Part shown: piece after piece, positions 1 through 9,163 of the stretch
Layout of the letters: each line of letters opens with the position of its first letter
Numbering within the stretch: position 1 is the stretch's first letter
NCBI GenBank assembly: GCA_965221545.1
Contig: OZ244901.1
Location: forward strand, 682,001 to 746,000
Length of the DNA: 64,000 bases
Source of the DNA: JAJEFO01 sp022819605
Lineage (GTDB): Bacteria; Pseudomonadota; Alphaproteobacteria; Rhodobacterales; Rhodobacteraceae
Direction of reading: 5' to 3'
Translations under genes and position numbers: made by a program
The notes under the pieces: model-generated
Database searches by the model: none
The model's input: the letters and a program-made list of their open reading frames with translations, nothing else
What the model was told of the DNA's origin: nothing

Positions 1-374
1 AGGAGGTGGAGAGGGTGCCGTGTCTTTGACAGGCATCCCGGACGATGCAATGGCCTTGCTTCCGCACCAGGAAGACACGAGTTTTCAGACGACCGAGATA
101 CAGCCGGGATTCAATTTCAGCTACGCCGCTCAACTGGAAGCGTGGGACATGTCTAGCGAAGCCGACGCGCTTCGGCGCGCTCTGTGTCGAGAACTACACG
201 AAAAGCGAAACTTGGTGTTTCAGACACCGGCAGCATTTGACAGGGGCCGGCCGACATGCCGGGCGGTTCTCAACATGCGGCCGCTTGCTGCGTGGTGGAT
301 TGCCGAGGCAAGTTGACCGCGCTGTCGTGCCACTGGACGAGAATGGGCCTTTCCCGAAAGCCGATTACATCGCT
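1..374. other. Unassigned left edge
   Basis: No gene is recognised here. A 98-codon open frame on the + strand opens with GTG at 20, after a purine-rich stretch at 8-15, and runs to 316, but its translation resembles no family I know. It could be the remnant of a gene adjoining the broken ATPase to its right. Confidence 0.3.
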
Positions 375-1665
375 CTACGCGTCGATACTGCTCCAGAGGC
401 TGCTCACGGGAAGGGTAAATGTCCGGCTCCCGAAAGTGAGCTTTTCCTGCCCAAGATAGAAGACGATTCCCGTGCACGTTCTGCCGTGACCAGGACCGTA
501 CTTGGCAAACCACTTGAGATGCTTGAAGTCCGCTCCGCTGACGGAAGCAGACGCCTTGATCTCAATGTTGACCAAGTGGATTCCGCCGTCGACCTGAATG
601 TCAATCTCGCGCTGATCAGCATTTCGCCAATGATATAGCCGATAGTCGGCATCTTGCATCGGCAGGGCGCGCTGCAACTCGCCGACGACAAAGCTCTCAA
701 GCAATCCACCCAAGGTCTGCGGGGAGTTGCCGATGGCAAAGGTCGCGTCGGTGATGCGGCGCAATGCACAGGCTATCCCTGTATCCACGAAGTGGAATTT
801 TGGCTGCTTTTGACTTCCCGCTTGTCCTCTCCGGATGTCCAGGCGCCAAGCCTGGTCACCATCGACAGGCGGATGAGGACATCAAGGTACTGCTCGACCG
901 TGACGCGCTGCAGCCTGGTCAGTCTTGCAGGCTCGGACGTGCTGGTCTCCTGTGCTGTCCGGGCAGCCACCTGGTCGATCAGGATGCGAAAGGCGTCCGG
1001 CTTTCGGATGGGCAGGATGTCTGCAACATCCCGGTCAACGACCGCATCGACATAATCCCGGCATTGGCGCTGCCGCGATCTAAGCGGCAGGGCTCTGGTC
1101 TCTGGGAATCCGCCTGACAAAATGAGATCAATGTAGCCGCGTCTGCCCGCCGGTTCAGGAACAGCAATCTGGGCGAGGGACTGGGTCCTTTGCATCGCCC
1201 AATCCATCAGGCGATTGACCGGAGCCGTGTTGATTTCGGCGGCGGACAGTGGCCAAAGTTTGAGCGTTCGCATCCTTCCGGCAAGCGAGTCTGCGACATC
1301 CATTTTTTGGTGAAGACGTTTGAGGGGCCAGTGAGGACGAATTGGCCCTTCCGGCGGTTGGTATCGACCGTTTTCTTGATGGCCAAGGCAAGGTTCGTTG
1401 ATCGTTGCGCCTCATCAATGATGAGCGGGGCACCGTCCAGTTCCTCCGTGAGGCTTGTGAGCTGACCTTCGGGGTCTGCGTCGATGGCGGCCAGAACGGC
1501 GGTGTCATCCAGCGTCACGAAATGGCCCTGACCGAACAGGTCTCGCACGAGCGTGGTCTTGCCAGCTTGTCTTGGACCTATGAGGTTGACAACTCGGGCT
1601 GATGCGATTGCGTCCTCAAGCTCCGGCATGAGATGTCTTGGCAGGTATGCGTCTGTGTCACCCAT
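375..1665 (-). pseudogene. Frameshifted DUF4143-type AAA ATPase
   Basis: Three consecutive minus-strand pieces together reconstruct one ATP-binding protein of the AAA_14/DUF4143 family, usually about 400 residues. The first piece carries the Walker A motif GPRQAGKTT and the Walker B-like stretch LIIDEAQ. The second resumes with DSLAGRM and LWPLS, a characteristic block of the family, and the third with FVDTGIA, which begins the C-terminal DUF4143 half. The first break lies at a six-A run near 1303-1311 and the second near 790-800. Family members are often found near mobile DNA and toxin-antitoxin loci, with uncertain function. I chose the start at 1665 (MGDTDAYLPRHL) because family proteins begin with a similar YxPRHL stretch. 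Both breaks could be sequencing errors at short homopolymers, but two in one gene favour real decay. Confidence 0.75.
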
Positions 1666-1756
1666 GGGTCGGAGTTCTCTTTCCGAGCGTTCGGTAGGCG
1701 GCATTCCACGCGAGACATCTTGCCGAGTAGCCTGCTGCGCTTTCGCGTGTTGTGCG

Positions 1757-1848
1757 TTAGAACCATCACGAGTTGTCGATTAGAAATGTCACCATTTGCT
1801 CATTAGAGGACCCACCAATTGCTCATTACATCCTCCACTACGTGTCGA
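1757..1848. repeat. Four tandem degenerate 23-bp repeats, possible IS21-type end
   Basis: Units begin at 1757, 1780, 1803 and 1826, exactly 23 bp apart. All begin TTA and three begin TTAGA; units 2 and 3 share a CCAnTTGCTCA tail. The core resembles TTAGAA-n3-TCAC. Multiple short direct repeats of this kind occur at the ends of IS21-family elements, where they bind the transposase. No transposase gene is visible beside them, so this is probably a leftover end. Confidence 0.6.
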
Positions 1849-2342
1849 ATTGAATGTGTTTCCAATGACTTTGGCATCGTAGAGGCAGTGTCACGCCCTG
1901 CCAGCACAAAGATCCAGTTCAGGCGGGTCGCGCAACGTATCCAGACCTAGCGTCAACGGAAGCGTCGTGATCGCCAAAAGGACATTCGGCACCCGCACCG
2001 CGGTCGCTATGTCGACCATGCCCACATTGTACATGGCGAAAGTGAACTTGTCGGCCTTTAGCACATCGCACCGCATCTCCCGCGCCACGAACCAAAAAAG
2101 CGTCAACCTAGAACATGGTCTTCCACTCACTAGGCCCCACGTCGTTCGGATGGCGACCTCTTGTGCAAGGGCAAGTCATTTCCAAGCCGGCAGCGGCACT
2201 GGGCCACGGGGCTGCCCTGCCGCAAATGTTGGTCGGAAGGGGACCGGAGCTTCAGGGCAGGGCGGCATGATTGGGCCGGCTCTTGCATGACAGCCATTGA
2301 TGCTCTTGTCGCCTTGGGCCAGAAAGCTTGCGCGAGGTGCGC
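1849..2342. other. Intergenic stretch before gshB
   Basis: No convincing gene. Two short open frames (1891-2130 minus and 1967-2290 plus) overlap each other and resemble nothing I recognise. Given the repeat block to the left, the stretch may be degraded insertion-sequence DNA. Confidence 0.3.
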
Positions 2343-3278
2343 ATGAAAGTCGCGATACAAATGGATCCCATCGGCCCGATTGACATAGAGGCCGACTCGA
2401 CGTTCCGGCTGGCGGAAGAGGCTCAGGCCCGGGGTGCGGAACTGTTTCACTATCATCCGGACAGTCTCATCTGGGAGGACGGGCAAGTTGCGGCGCGCGG
2501 TTGGCCGCTGGAAGTGCGGCGTGTGAAGGGCGACCATTTCCGTTTTGGAGAGGAGACGGTTGCGCCGCTCCACAGGTTCGACGTGATCTGGCTCCGCCAG
2601 GACCCGCCTTTCGACACCGGCTACATCACGACCACGCACCTGCTCGAACTGGTGCCGAACACGCTCGTGGTCAACGACCCGTTCTGGGTAAGGAACTTTC
2701 CGGAAAAGCTGCTCGTGCTTCAGTTTCCGGATCTGACGCCGCCGACGATGATTGCGCGTCGCCTGGATGCAATTCGCGAATTTGCGGCACGACATGGAGA
2801 CATCATTCTCAAGCCGCTCTATGGCAATGGCGGTGCGGGGATTTTCCACCTGACACGTGATGACCGGAACCTTGCCTCCTTGCATGAAATGTTCACCGCT
2901 GCATCGCGCGAGCCCCTGATTGCCCAGAAATTCCTTCCGGAAGTGACGAATGGCGACAAGCGCGTAATCCTCGTCGACGGAGAACCTGTGGGTGCGATCA
3001 ACCGCATCCCGCCCGAAGGCGAGACGCGCTCGAATCTCCATGTGGGCGGTCGGGCTGAAAAGGTCAGCCTGACCGCGCGTGACCGCGAGATATGCGATTC
3101 CATCGGGCCGCTGCTGCGCGAGAAGGGGCAGATCTTCGTGGGAATCGATGTCATTGGCGATTACCTGACGGAGATCAACGTGACCTCGCCCACCGGCATT
3201 CAGGAGCTCGAGCGGTTCGATGGCATCAACGTCGCCGGCATCATTTGGGACGCCATCGACGCGCGCCTCGCCGGCTAG
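2343..3278 (+). CDS. gshB: Glutathione synthetase
   Basis: ATP-dependent ligase joining gamma-glutamylcysteine and glycine, the last step of glutathione synthesis in the cytosol. The 311-residue product matches the bacterial GshB length. It opens with MKVAIQMDPIG, carries RQDPPFDT at about 85-92, the ATP-grasp glycine loop KPLYGNGGAGIF at about 157-168, and the C-terminal TEINVTSPTG block that holds metal- and substrate-binding residues. An in-frame TTG lies 15 bases upstream, but the ATG matches where E. coli GshB begins. It stands alone on the plus strand, with no gshA nearby. Confidence 0.96.
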   Translation: MKVAIQMDPIGPIDIEADSTFRLAEEAQARGAELFHYHPDSLIWEDGQVAARGWPLEVRRVKGDHFRFGEETVAPLHRFDVIWLRQDPPFDTGYITTTHLLELVPNTLVVNDPFWVRNFPEKLLVLQFPDLTPPTMIARRLDAIREFAARHGDIILKPLYGNGGAGIFHLTRDDRNLASLHEMFTAASREPLIAQKFLPEVTNGDKRVILVDGEPVGAINRIPPEGETRSNLHVGGRAEKVSLTARDREICDSIGPLLREKGQIFVGIDVIGDYLTEINVTSPTGIQELERFDGINVAGIIWDAIDARLAG

Positions 3279-3316
3279 GAACCGTTCAGCCGGGCAGCGT
3301 GGAAGGCCCTTGCCCG

Positions 3317-3427
3317 ATGGCGACTTCGGCGGAGATCCAGCTTGAAGCAATTCGCCGGATGCAGGACGTGACCCTGCAGGTCCTTTCCGGCCGCTTCAAT
3401 GATCTAGGCGGGCGGCGGCGGGCATAG
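3317..3427 (+). CDS. Possible 36-residue small protein
   Basis: A short ATG-initiated frame lies 38 bases after gshB, with a GGAAGG-like purine run 9-14 bases ahead of it. The product (starting MATSAEIQLEAIRRMQ) is predicted mostly helical with a basic tail. I do not recognise it. It could equally be chance reading of intergenic DNA. Confidence 0.25.
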   Translation: MATSAEIQLEAIRRMQDVTLQVLSGRFNDLGGRRRA

Positions 3428-3592
3428 GTGCCGAAAGACGCATGATCGTGGCGGACATCACAGTCGCGGCGCGGTTCGGCATGTCTTCGGGCAAATGCGC
3501 ATGGAACCAGGCAACCCGTGCCGGGTGCGCAATGTCTTGCTCATTGCATTTCTGGAACTTAACACTTGTGACAACCCAAGGAGCGGCAAGAC

Positions 3593-4789
3593 ATGCTGGA
3601 CGGGAAGCGCGTTCTCCTGATCGTGGGCGGCGGAATCGCCGCTTACAAATCGCTGGACCTGATCCGTCAGGTTCGCAAGGCCGGAGGGGCGGTGACTCCG
3701 GTGCTGACACGCGCGGCAATGGAATTCATCACGCCGCTCTCGGCGTCGGCACTCGCGGGCGAGAAGGTTTATACCGAACTATTCGACCTGACCGACGAGG
3801 CCGAGATGGGCCATATTGAGTTGTCGCGCAGTGCGGACATCTTGGTCGTTGCGCCTGCCACGGCCGATCTCGCTGCCAAGATGGCTGGCGGGCATGCCGA
3901 TGATCTGGCTTCGACGCTGTTGATGGCGACCGACACGCCGGTCCTGATCGCTCCAGCCATGAACATGCGCATGTGGCTTCACCCGGCAAATCAGCGAAAC
4001 ATGGCCTTACTTGAGGGCGACGGCGTCGCCCGAGTCGGACCGGCCGAGGGGGAAATGGCATGCGGAGAGTATGGCCCCGGGCGCATGGCAGAACCCGACG
4101 AGATTGTTGACGCCATCGTTGCGCAGCTTGGTACCGGTGCACTTTCCGGCAGGCATGCAGTTGTCACGTCGGGGCCAACGCATGAATCCATCGATCCCGT
4201 CAGGTACATTGCCAACCGTTCTTCCGGCGCTCAGGGTTCGGCAATTGCCGCAGCGCTTGCTGGGCTTGGTGCCAAGGTCACGTTCGTGACCGGCCCGGCT
4301 TCCGAGCCGCCGCCTCAGGGCGTTGCCGTGGTGCGCGTCGAGACGGCCTGCCAGATGCTTGATGCCGTCAGGGCCGCACTTCCTGCGGATGTGGCGGTGT
4401 TTGCTGCGGCGGTGGCGGATTGGCACGTTGAGGTGGAATCCGAAACAAAGATCAAGAAGCGGGGCTCCAATGCGGGCCTGAATCTCAGCTTGGCCCCAAA
4501 CCCCGATATCCTCGCGGCGGTATCGCGCATGGGGAAAGATCGCCCGGGGCTGGTCGTGGGCTTTGCGGCAGAGACCGAAAACGTGATCGGAAACGCCAGG
4601 GCAAAGCTCAAGCGCAAGAAGTGCGACTGGATCGTTGCCAATGACGTTTCGCCGGAGACGGGCATCATGGGCGGTGACGAGAACGCGGTGACCGTAATTG
4701 ATCGGGCGGGCGAGGAAGTCTGGCCGCGGGCATCAAAGGAGCATGTGGCCCGCAGACTCGCGCAGCGGATCGCCGACGCGATTTCATGA
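3593..4789 (+). CDS. coaBC: Bifunctional phosphopantothenoylcysteine decarboxylase/synthetase
   Basis: Catalyses two consecutive coenzyme A steps: CTP-dependent joining of 4'-phosphopantothenate to cysteine (C-terminal CoaB domain) and flavin-dependent decarboxylation to 4'-phosphopantetheine (N-terminal CoaC domain). The 398-residue length is typical. The CoaC half has the catalytic histidine in GHIEL (about 74), the PAMNMRMW motif (121-128) and the substrate-clamp stretch ACGEYGPGR (156-164). CoaB starts near 187 with HAVVTSGPTHE and contains NRSSGAQG. An AAGGAG site precedes the ATG. Its stop overlaps the dut start (ATGA), so the two are translationally coupled, a common arrangement in alphaproteobacteria. 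Confidence 0.97.
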   Translation: MLDGKRVLLIVGGGIAAYKSLDLIRQVRKAGGAVTPVLTRAAMEFITPLSASALAGEKVYTELFDLTDEAEMGHIELSRSADILVVAPATADLAAKMAGGHADDLASTLLMATDTPVLIAPAMNMRMWLHPANQRNMALLEGDGVARVGPAEGEMACGEYGPGRMAEPDEIVDAIVAQLGTGALSGRHAVVTSGPTHESIDPVRYIANRSSGAQGSAIAAALAGLGAKVTFVTGPASEPPPQGVAVVRVETACQMLDAVRAALPADVAVFAAAVADWHVEVESETKIKKRGSNAGLNLSLAPNPDILAAVSRMGKDRPGLVVGFAAETENVIGNARAKLKRKKCDWIVANDVSPETGIMGGDENAVTVIDRAGEEVWPRASKEHVARRLAQRIADAIS

Positions 4790-5250
4790 AAGCCGAGATC
4801 GCCATGACTTGGGCCGAAGGCGCGGATCGGAGTCTCCCGCTTCCGGCCTACGAGTCACCGGGTGCAGTTGGCGCCGATCTTCGGGCAAACCTGCCGAAAG
4901 CGGACCGTTCGGGAATCGAGCTCGCGCCAGGCGAACGGCGGCTGGTGCCGACCGGCCTGCATGTCGGGATACCCGATGGATTCGAAATGCAGATCCGTCC
5001 CCGTTCGGGCCTTGCGCTGAAGGACGGGCTGAGCCTGGCGAATGCGCCCGGCACGATTGACAGCGACTACAGGGGTCCCTTGGGCGTGATATTGATCAAC
5101 CTCGGTACCGACCCGGTTGTTGTCGAGCACGGTCAACGCATTGCCCAAGCGGTTCTGGCGCCCGTGGTACGGGCCAGCTTTGAAGTTGTTGAGTCGCTTC
5201 CGGACACGGTTCGGGGCGCGGGCGGATTCGGGTCGACGGGGCGCGACTGA
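4786..5250 (+). CDS. dut: dUTP diphosphatase
   Basis: Trimeric enzyme that hydrolyses dUTP to dUMP and diphosphate, keeping uracil out of DNA and supplying dUMP to ThyX, which is also in this window. The 154-residue product has the family motifs in order: RPRSGLALKDGL, GTIDSDYRGPLGV with the catalytic aspartate, GQRIAQAV, and the glycine-rich C-terminal arm GAGGFGSTGRD that closes over the active site. It overlaps coaBC by four bases upstream and shares one base of its stop (TGATG) with the next gene, forming a tight three-gene operon. Confidence 0.97.
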   Translation: MKAEIAMTWAEGADRSLPLPAYESPGAVGADLRANLPKADRSGIELAPGERRLVPTGLHVGIPDGFEMQIRPRSGLALKDGLSLANAPGTIDSDYRGPLGVILINLGTDPVVVEHGQRIAQAVLAPVVRASFEVVESLPDTVRGAGGFGSTGRD

Positions 5251-6278
5251 TGGTGCTGGTCCTTGCCCTGGCCGTGGCGATCTGGTTCGCGGGGCGCCTC
5301 CTTCAGGTTCCCACGCGCGTTCGTCTTGTCCTGATCGCGGTTCTCTACCTCGCTGTGCTTTCGATGCAGCTTGTGCTCCCGGCGGGCAATTCACTGCGCG
5401 AAGCCACGGGCGGGTCTGCGATCGCGTGGCTTGTAGTAGGGGTGTTGGCAGCGGCGGTTTGGGGATATTGGCGTGTCTTGTGCCACCTTAGGGGCCGTGT
5501 TCGCCCTGAGAACCAAGTCGGGGCGGGTGCCAGCGCTTCGACCGCCGAAGTTGAGCGAAACGCACGTCACATTGCGCTTCGCGAAATCGGTGGAACCGGA
5601 CAGAAGCGATTGAAGGAGGCCCGAGTTCTTGTCGTAGGTGCAGGCGGCCTGGGTGCGCCGGTCCTTCAATACCTGGCGGCTGCTGGTGTCGGCACGATCG
5701 GTGTCATCGATGGCGACAGGGTCGAGAATTCGAATCTTCAGCGCCAGGTGATCCATGCAGATGCGCGAATCGGCATGCCCAAGGTGTTTTCTGCGCAGAA
5801 GGCAATGGCTGACCAGAATCCCTTCGTCAGCATCCGCCCTTACCACCGGCGGTTGACCCGCGAGATCGCTGCCGATCTATTTGCGGACTATGATCTGGTC
5901 CTGGACGGCACGGATGACGTGGAAACCCGATACCTGGTCAACGAATTTGCCGTGAAAGGAAGGATTCCGTTGATTTCGGGTGCAATCGCGCAATGGGAAG
6001 GACAGGTCAGCGTCTTTGATCCCGCACGCGGAGGGCCTTGTTATGCATGCGTTTTTCCTGAACCTGCCGCGCCTGGATTGGCGCCCAGCTGCGCCGAAGC
6101 CGGTGTTCTTGGCCCGTTGCCGGGAGTCTTGGGAACGATGATGGCGGTGGAAGCGATCAAGGAAATTTCCGCGGCGGGCGAGACGCTGCGGGGCCGCATG
6201 CTCATATACGACGCGCTCTATGGGGACACGCGAAGCATCAAGCTTTCGAGGCGTTCGGATTGCCCGGTTTGCGCCTGA
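5250..6278 (+). CDS. ThiF/MoeB-family adenylyltransferase with N-terminal membrane anchor
   Basis: E1-like enzyme that would adenylate the C-terminal glycine of a ubiquitin-like sulfur carrier (MoaD- or ThiS-type) for sulfur transfer. After two or three hydrophobic helices in roughly the first 75 residues comes the catalytic domain: VVGAGGLGAPV nucleotide loop, DGDRVENSNLQRQ with the conserved Asn and Arg, and two zinc pairs, CYAC and CPVC, the latter at the very end. There is no rhodanese domain. It follows dut with a one-base overlap. The symbol is left open because MoeB and ThiF cannot be told apart without the partner carrier. The membrane segment is unusual for the superfamily as a whole, though I believe relatives of this lineage have it. 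Confidence 0.88.
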   Translation: MVLVLALAVAIWFAGRLLQVPTRVRLVLIAVLYLAVLSMQLVLPAGNSLREATGGSAIAWLVVGVLAAAVWGYWRVLCHLRGRVRPENQVGAGASASTAEVERNARHIALREIGGTGQKRLKEARVLVVGAGGLGAPVLQYLAAAGVGTIGVIDGDRVENSNLQRQVIHADARIGMPKVFSAQKAMADQNPFVSIRPYHRRLTREIAADLFADYDLVLDGTDDVETRYLVNEFAVKGRIPLISGAIAQWEGQVSVFDPARGGPCYACVFPEPAAPGLAPSCAEAGVLGPLPGVLGTMMAVEAIKEISAAGETLRGRMLIYDALYGDTRSIKLSRRSDCPVCA

Positions 6279-6378
6279 GGTGCCGGGTTGAATTTGTGCG
6301 CAACTGTTTCTTCTCAAGACGTGAACTTGGTGCTAGTGTCATTCCTTAAGGGCAAATCGAGCTGAAGTGGCAGAAAAA

Positions 6379-6849
6379 ATGGGCGCCCAAGGCGGAAAAC
6401 AACGCCCGCTCAGGCTTTCCGACGGTGGCAAGCGCGGGGTGCGAACCCAGTTTGGTGCATTGTGCTGGCGGCGGAGCGGAGACGAGATTCAGGTGCTTCT
6501 TGTAACTTCACGGCGCCGAAAGCGATGGATCATTCCGAAGGGCTGGCCACAGGACCGCGCTACACCGGTGAATGCCGCCGTTGCGGAAGCCTGGGAAGAG
6601 GCCGGTGTTGAAGGCAAGGCAAAGGCGACATGCCTCGGTATCTTCAGCTACGACAAGACTTTCACGGCAAGGCAGGTTGCGCCCTGCGTGGTCGCCATCT
6701 TCCCTATGCGCGTCAAGAAGCTGCGTCGGGACTTCCCCGAAGCTTCCCAGCGGAAGCGGAAGTGGTTTTCGCTGGCCAAGGCGGCAGAACTTGTAAGCGA
6801 ACCCGAACTGGCCGCGATCATAAGGCGCTTCGATCCAGCGAACGTGTAA
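6379..6849 (+). CDS. Nudix hydrolase (diphosphoinositol polyphosphatase-like)
   Basis: A 156-residue Nudix-fold hydrolase. The fold begins with FGALCWR and the Nudix box runs from PKGWPQDRATP to AEAWEEAGV; the usual Arg of the REUxEE core is Ala, a change seen in several members of the DIPP/MutT-like branch. The TSRRRKRWIIPKGW stretch is typical of enzymes acting on diphosphoinositol polyphosphates or diadenosine polyphosphates, but the true substrate cannot be read from sequence. A GTG at 6367 is an alternative start four codons upstream; neither start has a strong ribosome site. Confidence 0.85.
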   Translation: MGAQGGKQRPLRLSDGGKRGVRTQFGALCWRRSGDEIQVLLVTSRRRKRWIIPKGWPQDRATPVNAAVAEAWEEAGVEGKAKATCLGIFSYDKTFTARQVAPCVVAIFPMRVKKLRRDFPEASQRKRKWFSLAKAAELVSEPELAAIIRRFDPANV

Positions 6850-6914
6850 TTCGGCTCTTGCATTGCCAATTGCTCCCGGCAAGCGTAGCAAGATTGACGC
6901 GGTAAGGAGATTTC

Positions 6915-7367
6915 ATGATCCGGTTCGCGCTCAAATGCGCCAATGGCCACGGCTTCGAGAGCTGGTTTGCCTCGAGCGAGAAATTCACTGATCTCGTTTC
7001 GGCTGGCCATGTGACTTGTCCGGAATGCGACAGCGCCGACATCTCCAAGGACCTGATGGCACCGCCGGTGCGCGCCTCTCGCAAGAAGGCGGTCAAGAAA
7101 GAGGTGCAGGACGAGACGCCGAAATCCATGGCGACGGGGACTGACCCTGAAATTGCCGACGCAATCCGCAAGTTGAAGACCTATGTGGAGGAGAACTCAG
7201 ACTATGTCGGTGACCGTTTCGTGAAGGAGGCGCGTGCGATGCACGAGGGCACGACGCCGCAACGGTCGATTCACGGAGAAGCGCGGTCCGACGAGGCCCA
7301 GAAACTGATCGAGGACGGAGTGCCGGCCCTTCCATTGCCGTTCATCCCGAGACAGAAGACCAACTGA
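6915..7367 (+). CDS. DUF1178 family protein
   Basis: A 150-residue protein of a conserved proteobacterial family of unknown function. The N-terminal part (MIRFALKCANGHGFESWF) has a rubredoxin-like zinc knuckle: one Cys at residue 8 followed by CPEC near 35. A lysine-rich linker and a helical C-terminal half follow. The gene has a very good ribosome site (AAGGAG, seven bases before ATG) and sits 65 bases after the Nudix gene, so co-transcription is plausible. Confidence 0.85.
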   Translation: MIRFALKCANGHGFESWFASSEKFTDLVSAGHVTCPECDSADISKDLMAPPVRASRKKAVKKEVQDETPKSMATGTDPEIADAIRKLKTYVEENSDYVGDRFVKEARAMHEGTTPQRSIHGEARSDEAQKLIEDGVPALPLPFIPRQKTN

Positions 7368-7413
7368 ATCTGGCGATGCGCAAGCGATCGGGGTCGCCCG
7401 AAGGCGCTTCTGT

Positions 7414-8019
7414 TCAGTCGGAAGGTCGGATCATGGCAAAGTGTTCCGTGATCCGCGCATAATCCCGGTAGCCCAGCCTTGCCAGCGGCTGGTACTTGAG
7501 GACATCGAAGAATCCGTCCGACAGGCAATCGTCGCGCAAGTGAATGCCTGTCACCTCGCCGAGCACCATGCGGTTCGCTTCGCCCCTGAGCCGCGAGATT
7601 TCCGTGAGTCTGCACTCAAGCGCGGCCGGAGCGCCTTCGACCCGGGAGCATGGAATAGTCTGGCAAGGTGCACGGGCCAGCCCGGCATGCTCAAACTCGT
7701 CCACGTCCTTGCTATAGACACCTGACGTTGCGTTCATTTGGTTTCGCATCGCGTATGCCACGATGTTGACGCAAAAGACGCCTGTTCTGCGGATGTTGGA
7801 GACACTGTCCTTTGCGTCTTCCTGATCGGCCTTCGTTCCAGATGAGGCGAACATGACTTGGGGAGGTTCGTCGGCGACGGCATTGAAGTAAGAGTACGGA
7901 GCGAGGTTTTCCGTTCCATCCACATCCCTTGTCGAGATCCAGCCAACCGGTCGCGGTGTCACGATTGCCTTGAAAGGGTTGCGGGGAAGTCCGTGACCAT
8001 CCGCAGGTGTGTAGAACAT
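7414..8019 (-). CDS. Flavin reductase-like protein (FMN-binding split barrel)
   Basis: A 201-residue protein of the flavin reductase-like domain family, which bind FMN in a split barrel and commonly reduce flavin with NAD(P)H or serve monooxygenase partners. Diagnostic stretches are FKAIVTPRPVGWIST near the start and APYSYFNAVADEPPQVMF around 40-58. AAGGAAG precedes the ATG. No oxygenase partner lies beside it, so its physiological role is not evident. It is convergent with the DUF1178 gene. Confidence 0.88.
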   Translation of the reverse strand: MFYTPADGHGLPRNPFKAIVTPRPVGWISTRDVDGTENLAPYSYFNAVADEPPQVMFASSGTKADQEDAKDSVSNIRRTGVFCVNIVAYAMRNQMNATSGVYSKDVDEFEHAGLARAPCQTIPCSRVEGAPAALECRLTEISRLRGEANRMVLGEVTGIHLRDDCLSDGFFDVLKYQPLARLGYRDYARITEHFAMIRPSD

Positions 8020-8442
8020 GTGCCTTCCTTTGAATTTGTGGGGGATTACTTACTTTACTGAAAGGCATGAAGGAAAAGTGCTGCACTTTCGTTCTGCCCG
8101 TGCATTATGCGCGGGAGAGGGTCAGGTGCGTTCGACAACTGAACCGCAAGGCTGCGAGTGCCGGCGGGAATGTAGCGCACAAGGTCCGCAAAGTTGCCGC
8201 GATTTCAACGCGGCACGGAACGTTCTCCATCGCCTTGTGGCGGTGGCCGGGTGGGTCATCGGCTCCAAGAGCCGTCCCGGTGTGTCCGAGAGTGTTCTTG
8301 AAGACTATCGCGCCGGGTTGCCGGACGAGGACGCGGAACGGTATACGGCTGAAGGATTTCAGTCATGTATATAAGCCCCAATTTGTGCACCGCCTAACGC
8401 ATGTGTTACGGGCGCTCCATAAGGAATTGCCGGGGTCGGGCG
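8020..8442. other. Intergenic region between divergent genes
   Basis: About 420 bases between the divergent flavin reductase and acetyltransferase genes. Open frames here overlap each other on both strands and resemble nothing recognisable. Promoters for both genes presumably lie here, but I cannot assign clear -35/-10 pairs. Confidence 0.35.
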
Positions 8443-8919
8443 GTGCAGCTTAACGTCGAAACGGAAGAGGATTGGTTGGAGGTTGAGGCCCTCTTCGATC
8501 TCAGCTTTGCGCCGGGGCGCGAGGCCCTTTCGTCATACCGATTGCGCGAAAGCACTGATCCCGTGCGTGATCTTTGTCTCACGGCGCGGGACGAGGACGG
8601 CATCCTCGGTGGCGCGATACGGTTCTGGCCGGTGAAGGTGGGTGGCACATCGGCCCTGCTCCTCGGGCCTGTCGCCGTTCATCCGACGAGGCAGGGCGAA
8701 GGCGTAGGCGGACTTATGATCGAAGGGGCACTCGCGAAAGCCAGGGACTGGGAAAGGGTGATGCTTGTTGGGGATGCGCCTTACTATGGTCGTTTCGGGT
8801 TCACGCCGCTTGTCGGCGTGAGAATGCCGCCGCCGACAAACCCTGAACGTGTCCTCGGCAGGGAACTTGTCGCTGGGGCTTGGATGGGTGTGCTGGGCGA
8901 AGTGACGGCCTGGGAATAG
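8443..8919 (+). CDS. GNAT family N-acetyltransferase
   Basis: A 158-residue acetyltransferase of the GNAT superfamily, resembling the YhbS-like branch. The acetyl-CoA binding segment is LGPVAVHPTRQGEGVGGLMI, with the Q/R-x-x-G-x-G motif, followed by LVGDAPYYGRFGF, a strongly conserved stretch of this subgroup. The acceptor substrate is unknown. The start is uncertain: GTG at 8443 fits family N-termini, while an upstream ATG at 8401 would add 14 unlikely residues. Confidence 0.85.
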   Translation: MQLNVETEEDWLEVEALFDLSFAPGREALSSYRLRESTDPVRDLCLTARDEDGILGGAIRFWPVKVGGTSALLLGPVAVHPTRQGEGVGGLMIEGALAKARDWERVMLVGDAPYYGRFGFTPLVGVRMPPPTNPERVLGRELVAGAWMGVLGEVTAWE

Positions 8920-9163
8920 GGACTTCTGCCGTTCTTCCGTGGCATGCCATCGAGGCCAAAGCAGGCGAGGTCGCATTCGACATGGCGCGGGGACCGGATC
9001 GGTTCGGTGCCATGATCTCGTCGCATGGCCGGGACATTCAGCGATCGGACAACTCGTGCGGACGGCTGCGTGGTCGTCGAGTAGGAGCCGATTGACCGAC
9101 CTCCGGAAGTCGTAGGCCTTGCTCGCGCCAGCGTGTCTCAGGCGGACGTCCAAAGCAGCTCAC

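Noticed and set aside
20..316. 98-codon plus-strand frame with GTG start
   Set aside because: Not called as a gene because its translation matches nothing I recognise; noted only as part of the left-edge region.
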